54,663 nucleotides of DNA from JAUSPI01 sp964650385 (GCA_964650385.1 CAZYTP010000007.1:1-54663), one strand, 5' to 3'; shown: positions 34,122 to 43,623, counted from the first letter of the stretch. The notes: generated from the letters alone by a model not told the origin. Program-made: numbers and translations.

Positions 34122-35453
34122 TCAACCCTCCTTTTTACTTATTATTTTTTCAATCTCTACTTTAAGCCCGTTTATTTCAACTACCTTTACCCGTTCATCT
34201 TTTTCTATTAATTTCTTGCTGAAGGCATTCCAGTATTCTCCCCTTATAAAGACCTTTCCATCTTCATAAACCGCAGTAATCGTGTTTCCTTCTTCACCAA
34301 TCATTCCTTCCATGCCTGTAACGGGCTTTCTCAGCTGTGCTTTAAGGACAAGGGAAATAACCCCGATAAAAAACAGAGACATAATAGTAACTGTCGGAAG
34401 CATCACGCTAAGGGAAACTCTGAGTGCTGGAGCGGGTGATTCAAAAAGCATGACAGAACCCAAAATGAGGGAAATGATTCCGGCAACCGTAAGCATACCA
34501 TGACTTACGATTTTTATCTCCGCGATAAAGAGTATTATGCCAAAAATAATCAGCAATATCCCGGCGTAATTTACCGGAAGGGTCTGCATGGCGAAAAAAG
34601 AGAGTATCAGTGATATTCCCCCGATAACGCCCGGCAGAATCACACCGGGATGGGCAAATTCAAAATATAATCCGGCAAGGCCTATCATCAATAAAAGGTA
34701 CGCTATGTTAGGATTGGAAAGCGTTATCAATATTTTCTCACGCAATCCCATTTCCTTTTGATTGATTGTTGCGCCCTTTGTTTTCAGTACGACTTTCCCC
34801 GAAGTCACAGTTACCTCTTTCCCATCTATCTTTTCGAGTAACTGGTTTATATCGACAACAACGAGGTCAATCACGTTTTGTTTGAGTGCTTCTCCGGCAG
34901 TAATCGATTTGCTTTTTCTGATGGCCTGTTCAACCCATTTTTCATCACGGCCTCTTTTTTTAGCGATACTCTTGGCATAGGCAACGAAGTCATTCTCTAC
35001 CTTTTTGACCATCGTCTCGTCCATCTTACCTACACCAAGGGCTACCGGATGAGCTGCCCCGATGTTAGTGCCGGGAGCCATTGCGGCCACGTGGGCCGCC
35101 ATGGTTATTATGACACCTGCTGACGCCGCTCTCGCCCCCGACGGATAGACAAAGACAATAACAGGTATGGGGGAATTCAAAAGCCCCTTTATTATATCTC
35201 TCATGGCAAGATCAAGTCCCCCGGGTGTATCGAGAAGAATTATCAGACCGTCAGAACCTTCATTTGAAGATTGATTTATAGCTTTGACAACGTATTTAGC
35301 GACAGGAGGGGTAATTGCAGAATTTATGGTAATGACGTCAAAAACCGGTTTCTTTTCTTCTCCAAAAGAGATGGACGATCCCGTGATGAAGAACAATGAA
35401 ATAACGAAAATCAATATGAGTATTCTGATTCCTCTGTTTAACATCTTATACAC
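34122..35453 (-). CDS. NfeD-type membrane serine protease
   Basis: A 443-residue NfeD1b. A signal peptide (ILILIFVISLFFITGSSISFG) precedes a ClpP-like serine protease with the nucleophile in SGARAASAGV and the Lys in SKSITAGEAL. Then come four or five membrane helices and a C-terminal OB-fold (GMIGEEGNTITAVYEDGKVFIRGEYW). In this family the protease cleaves the C-terminal end of its slipin partner. It is the first gene of the pair. Confidence 0.93.
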   Translation of the reverse strand: MYKMLNRGIRILILIFVISLFFITGSSISFGEEKKPVFDVITINSAITPPVAKYVVKAINQSSNEGSDGLIILLDTPGGLDLAMRDIIKGLLNSPIPVIVFVYPSGARAASAGVIITMAAHVAAMAPGTNIGAAHPVALGVGKMDETMVKKVENDFVAYAKSIAKKRGRDEKWVEQAIRKSKSITAGEALKQNVIDLVVVDINQLLEKIDGKEVTVTSGKVVLKTKGATINQKEMGLREKILITLSNPNIAYLLLMIGLAGLYFEFAHPGVILPGVIGGISLILSFFAMQTLPVNYAGILLIIFGIILFIAEIKIVSHGMLTVAGIISLILGSVMLFESPAPALRVSLSVMLPTVTIMSLFFIGVISLVLKAQLRKPVTGMEGMIGEEGNTITAVYEDGKVFIRGEYWNAFSKKLIEKDERVKVVEINGLKVEIEKIISKKEG

Positions 35454-35471
35454 CTTTAAAAATGCCTAAAG

Positions 35472-36188
35472 TTAGTCACTCTTTTTTAATACCTTCATTA
35501 TCATCTGGACATCTTCCCATACTTGTTTTTTTGCACGAGGGTTCCTCAAAAGGTAAGCCGGATGATAGGTGGGCATAAAATTTATTCCCCGGTAAGAATG
35601 AAATTTTCCTCTGAGCGATGAGATAGGAGCGTCTGTATTGAGCAGTGTCCGCACGGCAAATGCACCGAGGGCACAGATAACCTCAGGATCAATCGCCCGG
35701 ATCTGCTCTATCAAGAAGGATTCACAGGCCTGTATTTCCTCCGGTCTGGGATTACGGTTTTTGGGGGGACGACATTTTAGAATATTGCATATATAGACTT
35801 CTTCCCTTGTCAAACCCATGGCGTTGATGATCTTTGTTAAGAGTTGTCCGGCTCGCCCGACAAATGGTCTTCCCTGACGGTCTTCATCCGCGCCGGGAGC
35901 TTCACCCACAAAGACAAGCTTTGCGTTCGGATTTCCCTCACCAAAAACAAGATTGTTTCTTGTTTGATGGAGAGAACATCTCTGACAATCTCCGAGTGCC
36001 CCTCTTATCTCCTCAAGGGTCACGGATCGATCGAATGCCGACTCAGAAGGGTCTTCCCCTTTAAGATAGAGATGGGAGAGTCCCCCCGGAGAGTCCGCTC
36101 CAGCAGTAATATGATCCTTTAAATCTTTCACGATGAGTCTGAGCTCCTCTCTCATATCCTGTTTTGAATCTATATTAACTTTAGTCAC
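35472..36188 (-). CDS. Uracil-DNA glycosylase, family 4 (Fe-S type)
   Basis: Removes uracil from DNA to start base-excision repair. The active site is GEAPGADEDRQGRPFVGRAG, and the second motif is PTYHPAYLLRN. Cys pairs CQRC and CRPP...C (about residues 70-175) bind a [4Fe-4S] cluster. The GTG at 36188 lies within a CTAAAGTGA repeat; the ATG at 36155 (MREELRL) is an alternative start. The stop codon itself lies in another unit of the same repeat. It is followed by nfeD at about 18 bp. Confidence 0.93.
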   Translation of the reverse strand: MTKVNIDSKQDMREELRLIVKDLKDHITAGADSPGGLSHLYLKGEDPSESAFDRSVTLEEIRGALGDCQRCSLHQTRNNLVFGEGNPNAKLVFVGEAPGADEDRQGRPFVGRAGQLLTKIINAMGLTREEVYICNILKCRPPKNRNPRPEEIQACESFLIEQIRAIDPEVICALGAFAVRTLLNTDAPISSLRGKFHSYRGINFMPTYHPAYLLRNPRAKKQVWEDVQMIMKVLKKSD

Positions 36189-36212
36189 TTTAGCCCACTT
36201 TAAACTTTAGTC
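36168..36212. repeat. CTAAAGTGA octamer repeat cluster
   Basis: On the minus strand five units CTAAAGT(G/T)(A/T/G) follow in 8- or 9-nt steps, ending in the coaBC stop region and in the UDG start. Related clusters are at 35463-35480, 37484-37529, 43484-43530 and 43604-43626. See findings. Confidence 0.7.
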
Positions 36213-37402
36213 ACTTTTATTGCCTTAATCCTGTCCAGGATCCTGTCTGCCACCTCTATCTTCTCCAGAATGGGCAATTCTTCTACCTGCCCTTCCCTGT
36301 CGAGGATTTTTACTATATTTGTGTCAGACTGGAATCCCGCACCGTCACTCGTTACGTCATTTGCCACAATGAGATCCATATTTTTTTTACGCATCTTATT
36401 GCGTGCATTTTCAATAAGATTCTCCGTTTCCACGGCAAATCCTACCAGGATACGATCCCCCTTCTTTTCAGCAACCTCTGAGATAATATCAGGATTTCTT
36501 TCAAGATGAAGGTTCAACAGTCCACTTTCCTTCTTTATTTTATCGTCCGAAATGGTGGCAGGCCGAAAGTCGGCCACGGCAGCTGCCTTTATGATAACCG
36601 TTGAATCTCCCATATTATCCATTACTGTATCTCTCATCTCTATGGCACTTGATACCTTAAAGAATTTTACCCCGAAAGGCTCCGGCAGAGATGAAGGGCC
36701 GCTGATTAATGTGACTTCAGCCCCCCTTCTCCTCGCCGCTGTTGCCAACGCATAACCCATTTTCCCGGAAGAGTAATTGGTAATATATCTTACCGGGTCA
36801 AACGGCTCCTGCGTAGGACCTGCGGTAATCAGTATCTTCTCCCCTGTTAAATCACTTTCAGTCAGAATAGATTCAATCTCTTCAATAATCTCATCAAGTG
36901 GAGGAAGCCTTCCATATCCCTCTGCTCCACAGGCCAGTTCACCGTATGCCGATTCGATGAAGAAATAATTGTTTGAGGCCAGCTTGCTCATATTTTCCTT
37001 AACAATATCGTTCGTGTACATATTTGAATTCATGGCAGGACAGATAAGAACCGGGGCCTTTGTGGCCATAACGGTAGTTGAAAGCAGATCATCTGCAAGA
37101 CCTGATGCAATCTTTCCGATGATATTGGCGGTCGCGGGCACTATAACGAGTATATCCGCTTCCTCGGCAAGGGATATATGCCCTATTTCATACTCTTCTA
37201 TCAAGGAGAACATATCCGTATAGACGGGATTTCCGGAAAGAGTCTGCAAGGTAAGAGGTGTTATGAATTTGGTCGCGTTTGCTGTCATGATAACCTTTAC
37301 TTCGGCACCCCTTTTTATAAGCTCTCTCGTCAGCTCTGCCGATTTGTAGGCGGCAATGCCGCCGGTTATACCGAGGACAATCTTTTTCCCTTTCAACATC
37401 AC
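36200..37402 (-). CDS. coaBC: Bifunctional phosphopantothenoylcysteine decarboxylase/synthetase CoaBC
   Basis: Two steps of coenzyme A synthesis. The CoaC domain (1-180) has VLGITGGIAAYKSAELTRELI, the FMN site PAMNSNMY and the catalytic-Cys region ELACGAEGYGRL. The CoaB synthetase half starts ILITAGPTQEPFDPVRYITNYSSGKMGYAL. 400 residues is usual. The ATG at 37399 lies close after AGGAGATG. Its last codons (VTKV) lie inside the CTAAAGTGA repeat. Confidence 0.96.
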   Translation of the reverse strand: MMLKGKKIVLGITGGIAAYKSAELTRELIKRGAEVKVIMTANATKFITPLTLQTLSGNPVYTDMFSLIEEYEIGHISLAEEADILVIVPATANIIGKIASGLADDLLSTTVMATKAPVLICPAMNSNMYTNDIVKENMSKLASNNYFFIESAYGELACGAEGYGRLPPLDEIIEEIESILTESDLTGEKILITAGPTQEPFDPVRYITNYSSGKMGYALATAARRRGAEVTLISGPSSLPEPFGVKFFKVSSAIEMRDTVMDNMGDSTVIIKAAAVADFRPATISDDKIKKESGLLNLHLERNPDIISEVAEKKGDRILVGFAVETENLIENARNKMRKKNMDLIVANDVTSDGAGFQSDTNIVKILDREGQVEELPILEKIEVADRILDRIKAIKVTKV

Positions 37403-37483
37403 ACATCTCCTTTATATAAGCCCCACCTACAACCACTCACCGCGGAGGTCGCAGAGATTTTCTATAAAAAAACAAAAATGTCT

Positions 37484-37529
37484 CTAACTTTAGCCATTTT
37501 AGCTCACTTTAAACTTTAGTCACTTTCAT
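37484..37529. repeat. CTAAAGTGA octamer repeat cluster (upstream of coaBC)
   Basis: It repeats the 36168 cluster almost base for base (CACTTTAAACTTTAGTCACTTT is shared over more than 20 nt, split here as CACTTTAAA and CTTTAGTCACTTT). It begins in the stop of the lysE-type gene and runs into the coaBC upstream region. Confidence 0.7.
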
Positions 37530-38158
37530 ACAAAGTACCGTATTCCCGATATCTCAAAATATATGCCGAAGAAGATAAGAACAACGGCACAGCTACCAAT
37601 AATTCCACGGTATATTCTGTCGCTTATATACCTCTTCCCCCGTGAAACGATGAGTGATATGGCGCTGTACCACACGAGATCGGCCAGTATGTGCCCCGTA
37701 AAAAAAACGGCCAGACCGATAAAACCAAACTTCATCGAAACGATAACATAGCCGAGACCGATTGTTGCCCACCATATTATCCAGTATGGATTTGCCAGAC
37801 TGGTCAGGATACCCGCTATAACGGGCCCTCCCCAGGCGTTTTTCCCGGGGGTAAGGTCGAGCTTTAATTGTTGTATCCCTTTCAGCATGCCGAAAGACAT
37901 CCAGAAAAGAACAAAACCCCCTGCAATACCTGCAAACCCTAATACTTTAGGATTGTTAAGAAAGCCTGCAAACCCTAAAATCAGAAGCAAGAGCAACGAT
38001 ATTTCAAGAATACCATGACCGAGAACAATCATGGGACCGGCACGAAACCCTCTCCGTGTGGTCTCGCTAATGGTTACGGTAAGGACAGGTCCGGGCATCA
38101 TCGCACCCGACATGGCGATTATAAACGAAGATATAAATATAGCCGTTAGTTTCTCCAA
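37526..38158 (-). CDS. LysE/RhtB-family amino-acid exporter
   Basis: A 210-residue six-helix LysE-type exporter. MPGPVLTVTISETTRRGFRAGPMIVLGHGILEISLLL is the family N-terminal part, followed by ILTSLANPYWIIWWATIGLGY. The start is a TTG at 38158; the next ATG would cut into the first helix. The substrate is unknown. Same strand as coaBC, 124 bp away. Confidence 0.85.
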   Translation of the reverse strand: MEKLTAIFISSFIIAMSGAMMPGPVLTVTISETTRRGFRAGPMIVLGHGILEISLLLLLILGFAGFLNNPKVLGFAGIAGGFVLFWMSFGMLKGIQQLKLDLTPGKNAWGGPVIAGILTSLANPYWIIWWATIGLGYVIVSMKFGFIGLAVFFTGHILADLVWYSAISLIVSRGKRYISDRIYRGIIGSCAVVLIFFGIYFEISGIRYFV

Positions 38159-38189
38159 ATTTCAGTTTCTCAGTCTAACAATCCAAGCT

Positions 38190-38462
38190 CTACCCATCAA
38201 TTGAAACGGTCTCCTTACAGTCCGGACAGATGTTGTCACCTTCGTAGTTGGTAAGTGACTCCCTCCACCCAACAAGAGGCTTGCCGCAGTTAGTACATCT
38301 CGGACGGCAAAGAATGAGAATCATTGAAGGAGATGCAGCACCGAGCGCACTGAAAATGGTAAAGAGAGCAAAGTTACGATACTCGAATAAAAAAAAGAAA
38401 GCCAATCCAATGAGCGGTATAGTAGTCACACATACCAACGTTCCTACGTTCCTCGACTTCAT
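38190..38462 (-). CDS. Small membrane protein with zinc ribbon
   Basis: A 90-residue protein of unknown function: two membrane helices (about 8-25 and 32-52) then CRPRCTNCGKPLVGWRE...ICPDCKETV, a CxxC...CxxC ribbon facing the cytoplasm. It is directly upstream of the lysE-type gene in the same direction (31 bp). Confidence 0.6.
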   Translation of the reverse strand: MKSRNVGTLVCVTTIPLIGLAFFFLFEYRNFALFTIFSALGAASPSMILILCRPRCTNCGKPLVGWRESLTNYEGDNICPDCKETVSIDG

Positions 38463-38580
38463 ATATATCCCCCTTTTAAGTTTTATCTCAAGTAAATATA
38501 TGGTAAAGCACTCACTGCCATAAAAGTATCGATTACGGGAACGGTATACCAGCGCCGTACTTGAAGAGTTTCCCTATATT

Positions 38581-40008
38581 TTATAGATTGAAACAAATCA
38601 TTTTAAGCGTCGTCATCTCCTCAATCGCAAACCTTGCTCCTTCTCTCCCAAGCCCACTTTCTTTATTCCCACCATACGGCATCTGATCTGCCCGATAAGT
38701 GGGGACATCGTTGATAATCACGCCGCCGACATTTATTCGTTTGATTGCCTGAAAGGCATGGGAAATGTTTTGAGTAAAAATACCGGCCTGGAGGCCGTAG
38801 ATCGAATCATCCAGCATTTGCAGTGCCTGATCAAAATCTTTACACTTCACGAGAGAGACTACGGGTGCAAATATTTCCTTACAAACCACCTGCATATCCG
38901 GCGTTACATCGCCGAGCACCACGGGCTCCAACAGGCTACCTTTGCGCTTTCCGCCCACGAGGACTTTTGCTCCATCAGCGACCGCCTCATCTATCCACGC
39001 TTCGGCTCGTTTGGCTTCATCTTCGGAAATCATCGGTCCCACATCGGTGTCCGGTTCCAGCGGATCGCCGATAACCAGGTTTTTTGTGCCTTTAACAAAT
39101 TTAGCGATAAATTCGTCCGCAATATTTTCATGGAGGTAAATTCTCTGTACCGATATACAGACCTGGCCGCTAAAGGAAAAGCTGCCCATCAAACATCTGG
39201 AGACAGCCAGGTCAATATCGGCGGATTCATCTACAACTGTACCGGAATTGGAACCAAGCTCGAGAGTCACCTTCTTTAACCCTGAAAGAGCTTTTATCCT
39301 CCGTCCAACAGGTGGACTACCGGTAAAGGTTATTTTGGCAATACGTTCGTCTTTTACAATCATTTCACCGACTGTTGACCCCGGTCCATAAATAATGTTG
39401 AGCGCCTTAGGGGGTAGCCCCGCTTCCAGCAATACTTCACCGAGCAACTGGGATGCACCGGGCGTATTTGATGCGGGCTTTAAAACCACGGCATTCCCCG
39501 CAGCGATTGCAGGCGCTACTTTGTGGATTACCAGGTTCAAAGGGAAATTGAATGGCGATATAGCCGCTACCACTCCAACCGGTTCCCTGACCCATACACC
39601 AAATCGATTTTCCGAGCCGACAGAGGCATCCATAGGCACTGTTTCTCCATGAATACGCTTGGCCTCTTCCGCTGCGAAGATGCAGTTTTCCGCAGCCCTG
39701 GTTACTTCAATCGTTGTCCATTTTCGCGCTTTCCCCGCTTCCCTGATGATGGCAAGGATAAATTCTTCTTTCCTTTGTTCAATCAGAGCGGCCGTTTTTT
39801 CGAGAATTTTAGCACGCTGATGGGCGGGCATTGCAGCCATTATCTCGCGGGAGTCATGGGCCGATTGTATCGCAGCATTAACCTGGTCGGGATTTGCCAC
39901 AGGCATTGCACCGATGACTTCATTATTATATGGGTTCCTGATTTCAAGGACATTTCGGCTTGACACCCATTTTCCGTTTATGAGCATTTTATATTTGAAT
40001 TTCATCAT
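38581..40008 (-). CDS. NAD(P)-dependent aldehyde dehydrogenase
   Basis: A 475-residue ALDH-superfamily enzyme oxidising an aldehyde to the acid. The general base is in TLELGSNSG and the catalytic Cys in FSGQVCISVQR; the Asn is in SPFNFPLN. NAD-binding VVLKPASNTPGASQLL and GSPPVGRRI are present. It resembles lactaldehyde/glyceraldehyde-type dehydrogenases; the substrate cannot be decided. Start at ATG-ATG (40008). Confidence 0.85.
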   Translation of the reverse strand: MMKFKYKMLINGKWVSSRNVLEIRNPYNNEVIGAMPVANPDQVNAAIQSAHDSREIMAAMPAHQRAKILEKTAALIEQRKEEFILAIIREAGKARKWTTIEVTRAAENCIFAAEEAKRIHGETVPMDASVGSENRFGVWVREPVGVVAAISPFNFPLNLVIHKVAPAIAAGNAVVLKPASNTPGASQLLGEVLLEAGLPPKALNIIYGPGSTVGEMIVKDERIAKITFTGSPPVGRRIKALSGLKKVTLELGSNSGTVVDESADIDLAVSRCLMGSFSFSGQVCISVQRIYLHENIADEFIAKFVKGTKNLVIGDPLEPDTDVGPMISEDEAKRAEAWIDEAVADGAKVLVGGKRKGSLLEPVVLGDVTPDMQVVCKEIFAPVVSLVKCKDFDQALQMLDDSIYGLQAGIFTQNISHAFQAIKRINVGGVIINDVPTYRADQMPYGGNKESGLGREGARFAIEEMTTLKMICFNL

Positions 40009-40167
40009 GGCTCAGAGTTATTTTCAATTATTAAATTTTATCAAAGTGAGTTATAACCAATTTAGAGCTATTGAGCAATACTTTTCGAGTTCTTATATGG
40101 ACAATCATATTGCGTTATGTTATGCAGCTGCTATTGCAACACAGTTCAGCGTCAGATAAGGAGATAG

Positions 40168-40470
40168 ATGATGGAGATCAAAATGCCCATCAAGTTTCAC
40201 GGTAATTACTGGGTCATCATTCGCCAGGGTGACCGAGAGGAGCGGAAACGATGCCAAAAATTAGTTTTCAGGGAAATTACACCGGACGAAAAGGAACAGT
40301 ACTATAAGAATTTAGACGAAAAAGATGTCCCTACTCACCAGGTTCTCTTTTTTGAATTTGGTTGCCGCCGTATGATAGAAGGAAAACTTACGATAAACGA
40401 AGAAGAGAAGGCCGTTTTCCAAATAGAAGGTAAGGAGTACGAGTTTTCACCGGTAACAATTGACAAATAG
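40168..40470 (+). CDS. Hypothetical protein, 100 aa
   Basis: A soluble protein without a recognised family. It is rich in charged residues: KFHGNYWVIIRQGDREERKRCQKLVFREITPDEKEQYY. A short beta segment (KAVFQIEGKEYEFSPVTI) ends it. AAGGAGATAG lies before the ATG. It stands between two minus-strand genes and has its own promoter region. Confidence 0.55.
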   Translation: MMEIKMPIKFHGNYWVIIRQGDREERKRCQKLVFREITPDEKEQYYKNLDEKDVPTHQVLFFEFGCRRMIEGKLTINEEEKAVFQIEGKEYEFSPVTIDK

Positions 40471-40530
40471 CCCTGTATTATTGTCGGTTGGCAAGATTAA
40501 AAGCTATTTGTGTATGTAATAAATATTGCT

Positions 40531-41325
40531 TCACTCGCCCTTGAAATCAGGTTTACGTTTTTCGAGGAATGCCCTGATGCCTTCTTCATAATCGTGACCG
40601 TTATAAACCTCTCTTCTGAGCGACTGTATTCTTTCGAATGCATAGGGACTAATGGGATGAGCTTCGGAAAGTATCCTGAACTGTTCTTTCATGACAGCAA
40701 TCGAGAGTGTGGATCGGCAAGCAATTTTTTGTGCCAGATCTAATGTAAAACTTTCGAGAGACTCGGCCGAAACCAGATGATTTAATATTCCGCATCGTTC
40801 CGCACGACGGGCATCAAGAGGCAATGCGGAAAAGAACATTTCTTTTGCAATGTTCATGCCTACCCTGTTTATAAAATGAAGGATACCCGAAGCATTATAC
40901 GCTATTCCTATTTTGGCTGGTGTAATTGCAAAAGTGCAGGTGGGATCGCCGATTATCATATCGCAGGTAATGGCAAGGTCGCAGGCTCCACCCCAGACAC
41001 TTCCCTGCACCATGGCGATAACGGGGCCGGGATATTCCTCAACTGTCCTTAATAGAACTTCAAGGGGGTTTTCATATCCTAAGGGTTCCCTGTGTGCCTT
41101 TGGAAGCTCAGAGATATCGTATCCGGCAGACCATACTTTTTCGCCTTCCCGTGCCCGGAGGATAACCACGGCGACCTTTGCAGTTTTGAAATCATCCAAA
41201 GCAGCGATTATCTCTCTTAACATTTGAGCGTTCAGTGCATTGTGTTTTTCAGGATTGTTAAGAGTAATGAATCCTATCTTTTCTTTTATCTCTTTCAATA
41301 TGAAAGATTTGGGAGTTATTTTCAT
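40531..41325 (-). CDS. scpB: Methylmalonyl-CoA decarboxylase (ScpB-like enoyl-CoA hydratase)
   Basis: A crotonase-fold enzyme that would convert methylmalonyl-CoA to propionyl-CoA. It follows E. coli ScpB closely: KVWSAGYDISELP, PGPVIAMVQGSVWGGACDL (oxyanion hole), TPAKIGIAYNASG (the Tyr is kept) and FERIQSLRREVYNGHDYEEGIRAFLEKRKPDF. The His in SAGHD of ScpB is Tyr here (SAGYD). 264 residues. It suggests succinate-to-propionate or the reverse (propionate oxidation) metabolism. No mutase or CoA transferase is in the window. Confidence 0.85.
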   Translation of the reverse strand: MKITPKSFILKEIKEKIGFITLNNPEKHNALNAQMLREIIAALDDFKTAKVAVVILRAREGEKVWSAGYDISELPKAHREPLGYENPLEVLLRTVEEYPGPVIAMVQGSVWGGACDLAITCDMIIGDPTCTFAITPAKIGIAYNASGILHFINRVGMNIAKEMFFSALPLDARRAERCGILNHLVSAESLESFTLDLAQKIACRSTLSIAVMKEQFRILSEAHPISPYAFERIQSLRREVYNGHDYEEGIRAFLEKRKPDFKGE

Positions 41326-41623
41326 TTTTATACGCCCTTTCCGGTATAAGGGTCTCCGGTGTAGAGGTTAGGTCTTGATTTTTTCCATTTTGGAATTTTC
41401 TGTTCCGATACAATGTAATTTGTATTGAGGAAGATTTTCACAACGCAGCTATAAAGGAAAGCTTTATCTCTGTCAACGTTTTCCTCAAGGCATCTTTATT
41501 TTTTGTATTCGCTCGCTATTCAGTTCAATATCTTCAAATACCGGAACAAATAATGCCGCCCAGGATTATCAGTATCTTGAGCGGCATTTTTACTTTACCT
41601 TGATGAAAACAAAGGTTGATACG

Positions 41624-42019
41624 TTAGTGTTTGATTTTGATTTTCGTTACTTTACTTTCCCCGGACTTGGGTACCGTTAATCTGAGTACGCCGTCCTTAA
41701 ATGTAGCGTTGATTTTATCGGTTTCGACCTTATCGGGAATCCTGAAGCTTCTCACGAACGAACCGTAACGCCTTTCAATACGGTGGTAGGTCTCTTCCTT
41801 ATCTTCCGTTTCCTGTTTCTTTTCACCTTTAACAGTCAGAATACCGTCCAACAGGGTAACCTCAATATCTTTTTCGTCAATACCCGGTAATTCGGCGATA
41901 ACCGAATACTCTTTTTCGTTTTCAGAAATATCGAAGACCGGCACGAACGATTTCTCGTCTCCGTGGAGTACTAGGCACCCAACATAGCGGCCCATGGAGG
42001 CAAGTGATCGATTTTTCAA
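41624..42019 (-). CDS. Hsp20/alpha-crystallin small heat-shock protein
   Basis: A holdase chaperone. The alpha-crystallin domain runs VPVFDISENEKEYSVIAELPGIDEKDIEVTLLDGILTVKGEK and ends FKDGVLRLTVPKSGESK, with the usual GxLxL motif. The N-terminal arm is only about 25-30 residues and does not look like a normal arm. The TTG at 42019 and the ATG at 41995 both overlap a sigma-32-like promoter (CTTGAAA at 42020-42014, CTCCATGG at 41999-41992), so translation may begin later, for example at GTG 41944. The C-terminus lacks an IXI motif, ending KIKIKH. Confidence 0.85.
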   Translation of the reverse strand: MKNRSLASMGRYVGCLVLHGDEKSFVPVFDISENEKEYSVIAELPGIDEKDIEVTLLDGILTVKGEKKQETEDKEETYHRIERRYGSFVRSFRIPDKVETDKINATFKDGVLRLTVPKSGESKVTKIKIKH

Positions 42020-42020
42020 G
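41992..42020 (-). promoter_or_regulatory. Sigma-32-like heat-shock promoter of hsp20
   Basis: CTTGAAA and CTCCATGG are separated by 14 nt, close to the consensus CTTGAAA-N13/14-CCCCATNT. It overlaps the 5' part of the hsp20 reading frame, which suggests a shorter true protein. Confidence 0.5.
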
Positions 42021-42163
42021 TCTTGGGACAGCCTCCTACAGTTTCACAAGCGGGTACAAAACTTTTTATGATCACTTTTTCTTGACGCAAAAGGGCATTC
42101 ACTCTATACTTCCCCCGCAAAAAAGGAAATCCCTATCTAATTTGGCCAGAGGAGAAATATTCG

Positions 42164-43489
42164 ATGAGAAATGCCAAGCAATACCTGATTATTTTATCTG
42201 TAATACTTATATTGGGCGGATGCTGGTGGTTTTTCAGCACCTATTATGAGGGTGAAAAACCTGTGCTGAAGTTGAGTCAAACCATTGACACAATCGGCCA
42301 AAAAAAATTGCTTGACATTACTGCCACAGACAAAAAGAGAGGGCTTAGAAACATCGTTGTAATAATTTCCCAGAACGGGGAAAAGCACACTATCTATTCT
42401 GAAGATTTTTCCACAAAAGGGACAAAAGAAAAAACTTTTAATATAGAGATAGACCCTAAAAACCTGAAATTGCGCGAGGGAGAGGCCATAATTAATATAT
42501 CGGCAGTTGACTATTCCCTTCGTAACAACAGATCTACCCTCGATATCAAGGTAATCATTGACACAACCCCGCCTCGCGTATATTTGTTGAGTTCTGCTCA
42601 CAATATCAACCCTGGCGGTTCATGTGTTGCGATTTATGGTGTGTCTGAAAAGGTTGTCAAAAATGGTGTTAATGTCGGAGATGATTTTTTCCCGGGATAT
42701 CCGATCAATATTTCAGGTAAATCTTATTATATGGCATATTTTGCGTTTCCCATTGATGCAAAAAGGAGGAATACCAGGATAGGTGTCGTCGCTAAAGACA
42801 GAGCGGGAAATCAATCGCTAAAAATTATTCCGTGCTATATAAGAAATAAAAAATTCCGTACATCCAAAATAACTCTTACAGAGAGCTTTATCAAGCAGAA
42901 GATGCCGGAATTCCAGCAGTCGAACAGTAGTTTAAGTGAAATGACACCATTGGAGACTTTCCAGTACGTTAACGAACAAATGCGACATGATAATTTTAAA
43001 ACAATTCAGTCAATCTGTAGCAAATCAGAAAACAAACAACTCTGGCAGGGATCTTTTCTAAGAATGAAAAATGCCGCCACAACGGCCCGGTTCGGTAACA
43101 AAAGAACCTATTATTATAAGGGTAAGGTTGCAGGGAAAAGTGTTCATATGGGGATAGACCTTGCCTCCACAAAACATGCCGAGGTTGCTGCATCAAATAG
43201 CGGTATAGTAGTTTTCGCCGGGAACCTTGGTATTTATGGCGATACAATAATAATCGATCACGGCTTTAACCTGTTTAGCCTTTATGCCCATCTCGGGATC
43301 ATAAAGGTCAAGGAAAATCAGAGGGTAACAAAAGGTGAATGGATAGGTAATACTGACACATCGGGTCTCGCTGGCGGAGATCATCTGCACTTCAGTATGC
43401 TGGTTGGAAATAAATTTGTAGATCCCCAGGAATGGTGGGACCCTCACTGGATAAAAGATAATGTGGAGAAAAAGCTGAGTTTAAAGTGA
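42164..43489 (+). CDS. M23-family metallopeptidase (murein endopeptidase)
   Basis: A membrane-anchored peptidoglycan hydrolase. A hydrophobic anchor (LIILSVILILGGCWWF) is followed by an Ig-like region and by the LytM domain at the end: HMGIDLAST (H and D), GIVVFAGNLGIYGDTIIIDHG, YAHLG and GDHLHFSM (HxH). 441 residues. The catalytic residues H, D and HxH are complete. A distinctive VNEQMRHDNF section links the parts. Its stop codon merges into a CTAAAGTG repeat cluster. Confidence 0.9.
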   Translation: MRNAKQYLIILSVILILGGCWWFFSTYYEGEKPVLKLSQTIDTIGQKKLLDITATDKKRGLRNIVVIISQNGEKHTIYSEDFSTKGTKEKTFNIEIDPKNLKLREGEAIINISAVDYSLRNNRSTLDIKVIIDTTPPRVYLLSSAHNINPGGSCVAIYGVSEKVVKNGVNVGDDFFPGYPINISGKSYYMAYFAFPIDAKRRNTRIGVVAKDRAGNQSLKIIPCYIRNKKFRTSKITLTESFIKQKMPEFQQSNSSLSEMTPLETFQYVNEQMRHDNFKTIQSICSKSENKQLWQGSFLRMKNAATTARFGNKRTYYYKGKVAGKSVHMGIDLASTKHAEVAASNSGIVVFAGNLGIYGDTIIIDHGFNLFSLYAHLGIIKVKENQRVTKGEWIGNTDTSGLAGGDHLHFSMLVGNKFVDPQEWWDPHWIKDNVEKKLSLK

Positions 43490-43530
43490 TCTAAAGTGTC
43501 TAAAGTGAGCTAAAGTTAAACTGACTAAAA
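43484..43530. repeat. CTAAAGTG octamer repeat cluster after the M23 gene
   Basis: Five units in + orientation, ATCTAAAGTG, TCTAAAGTG, AGCTAAAGTT and two diverged ones, begin in the stop codon of the peptidase gene. A CGTAAAAAGTC end follows at 43549 and another CTTTAGGCACTTT copy at 43607. Confidence 0.65.
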
Positions 43531-43623
43531 TCCTTAACTTCAATGGACTCGTAAAAAGTCTCTTTGACCTGTCATTTCGCTAATCTCGTTTTTTTATAAA
43601 TACATCAACTTTAGGCACTTTCT

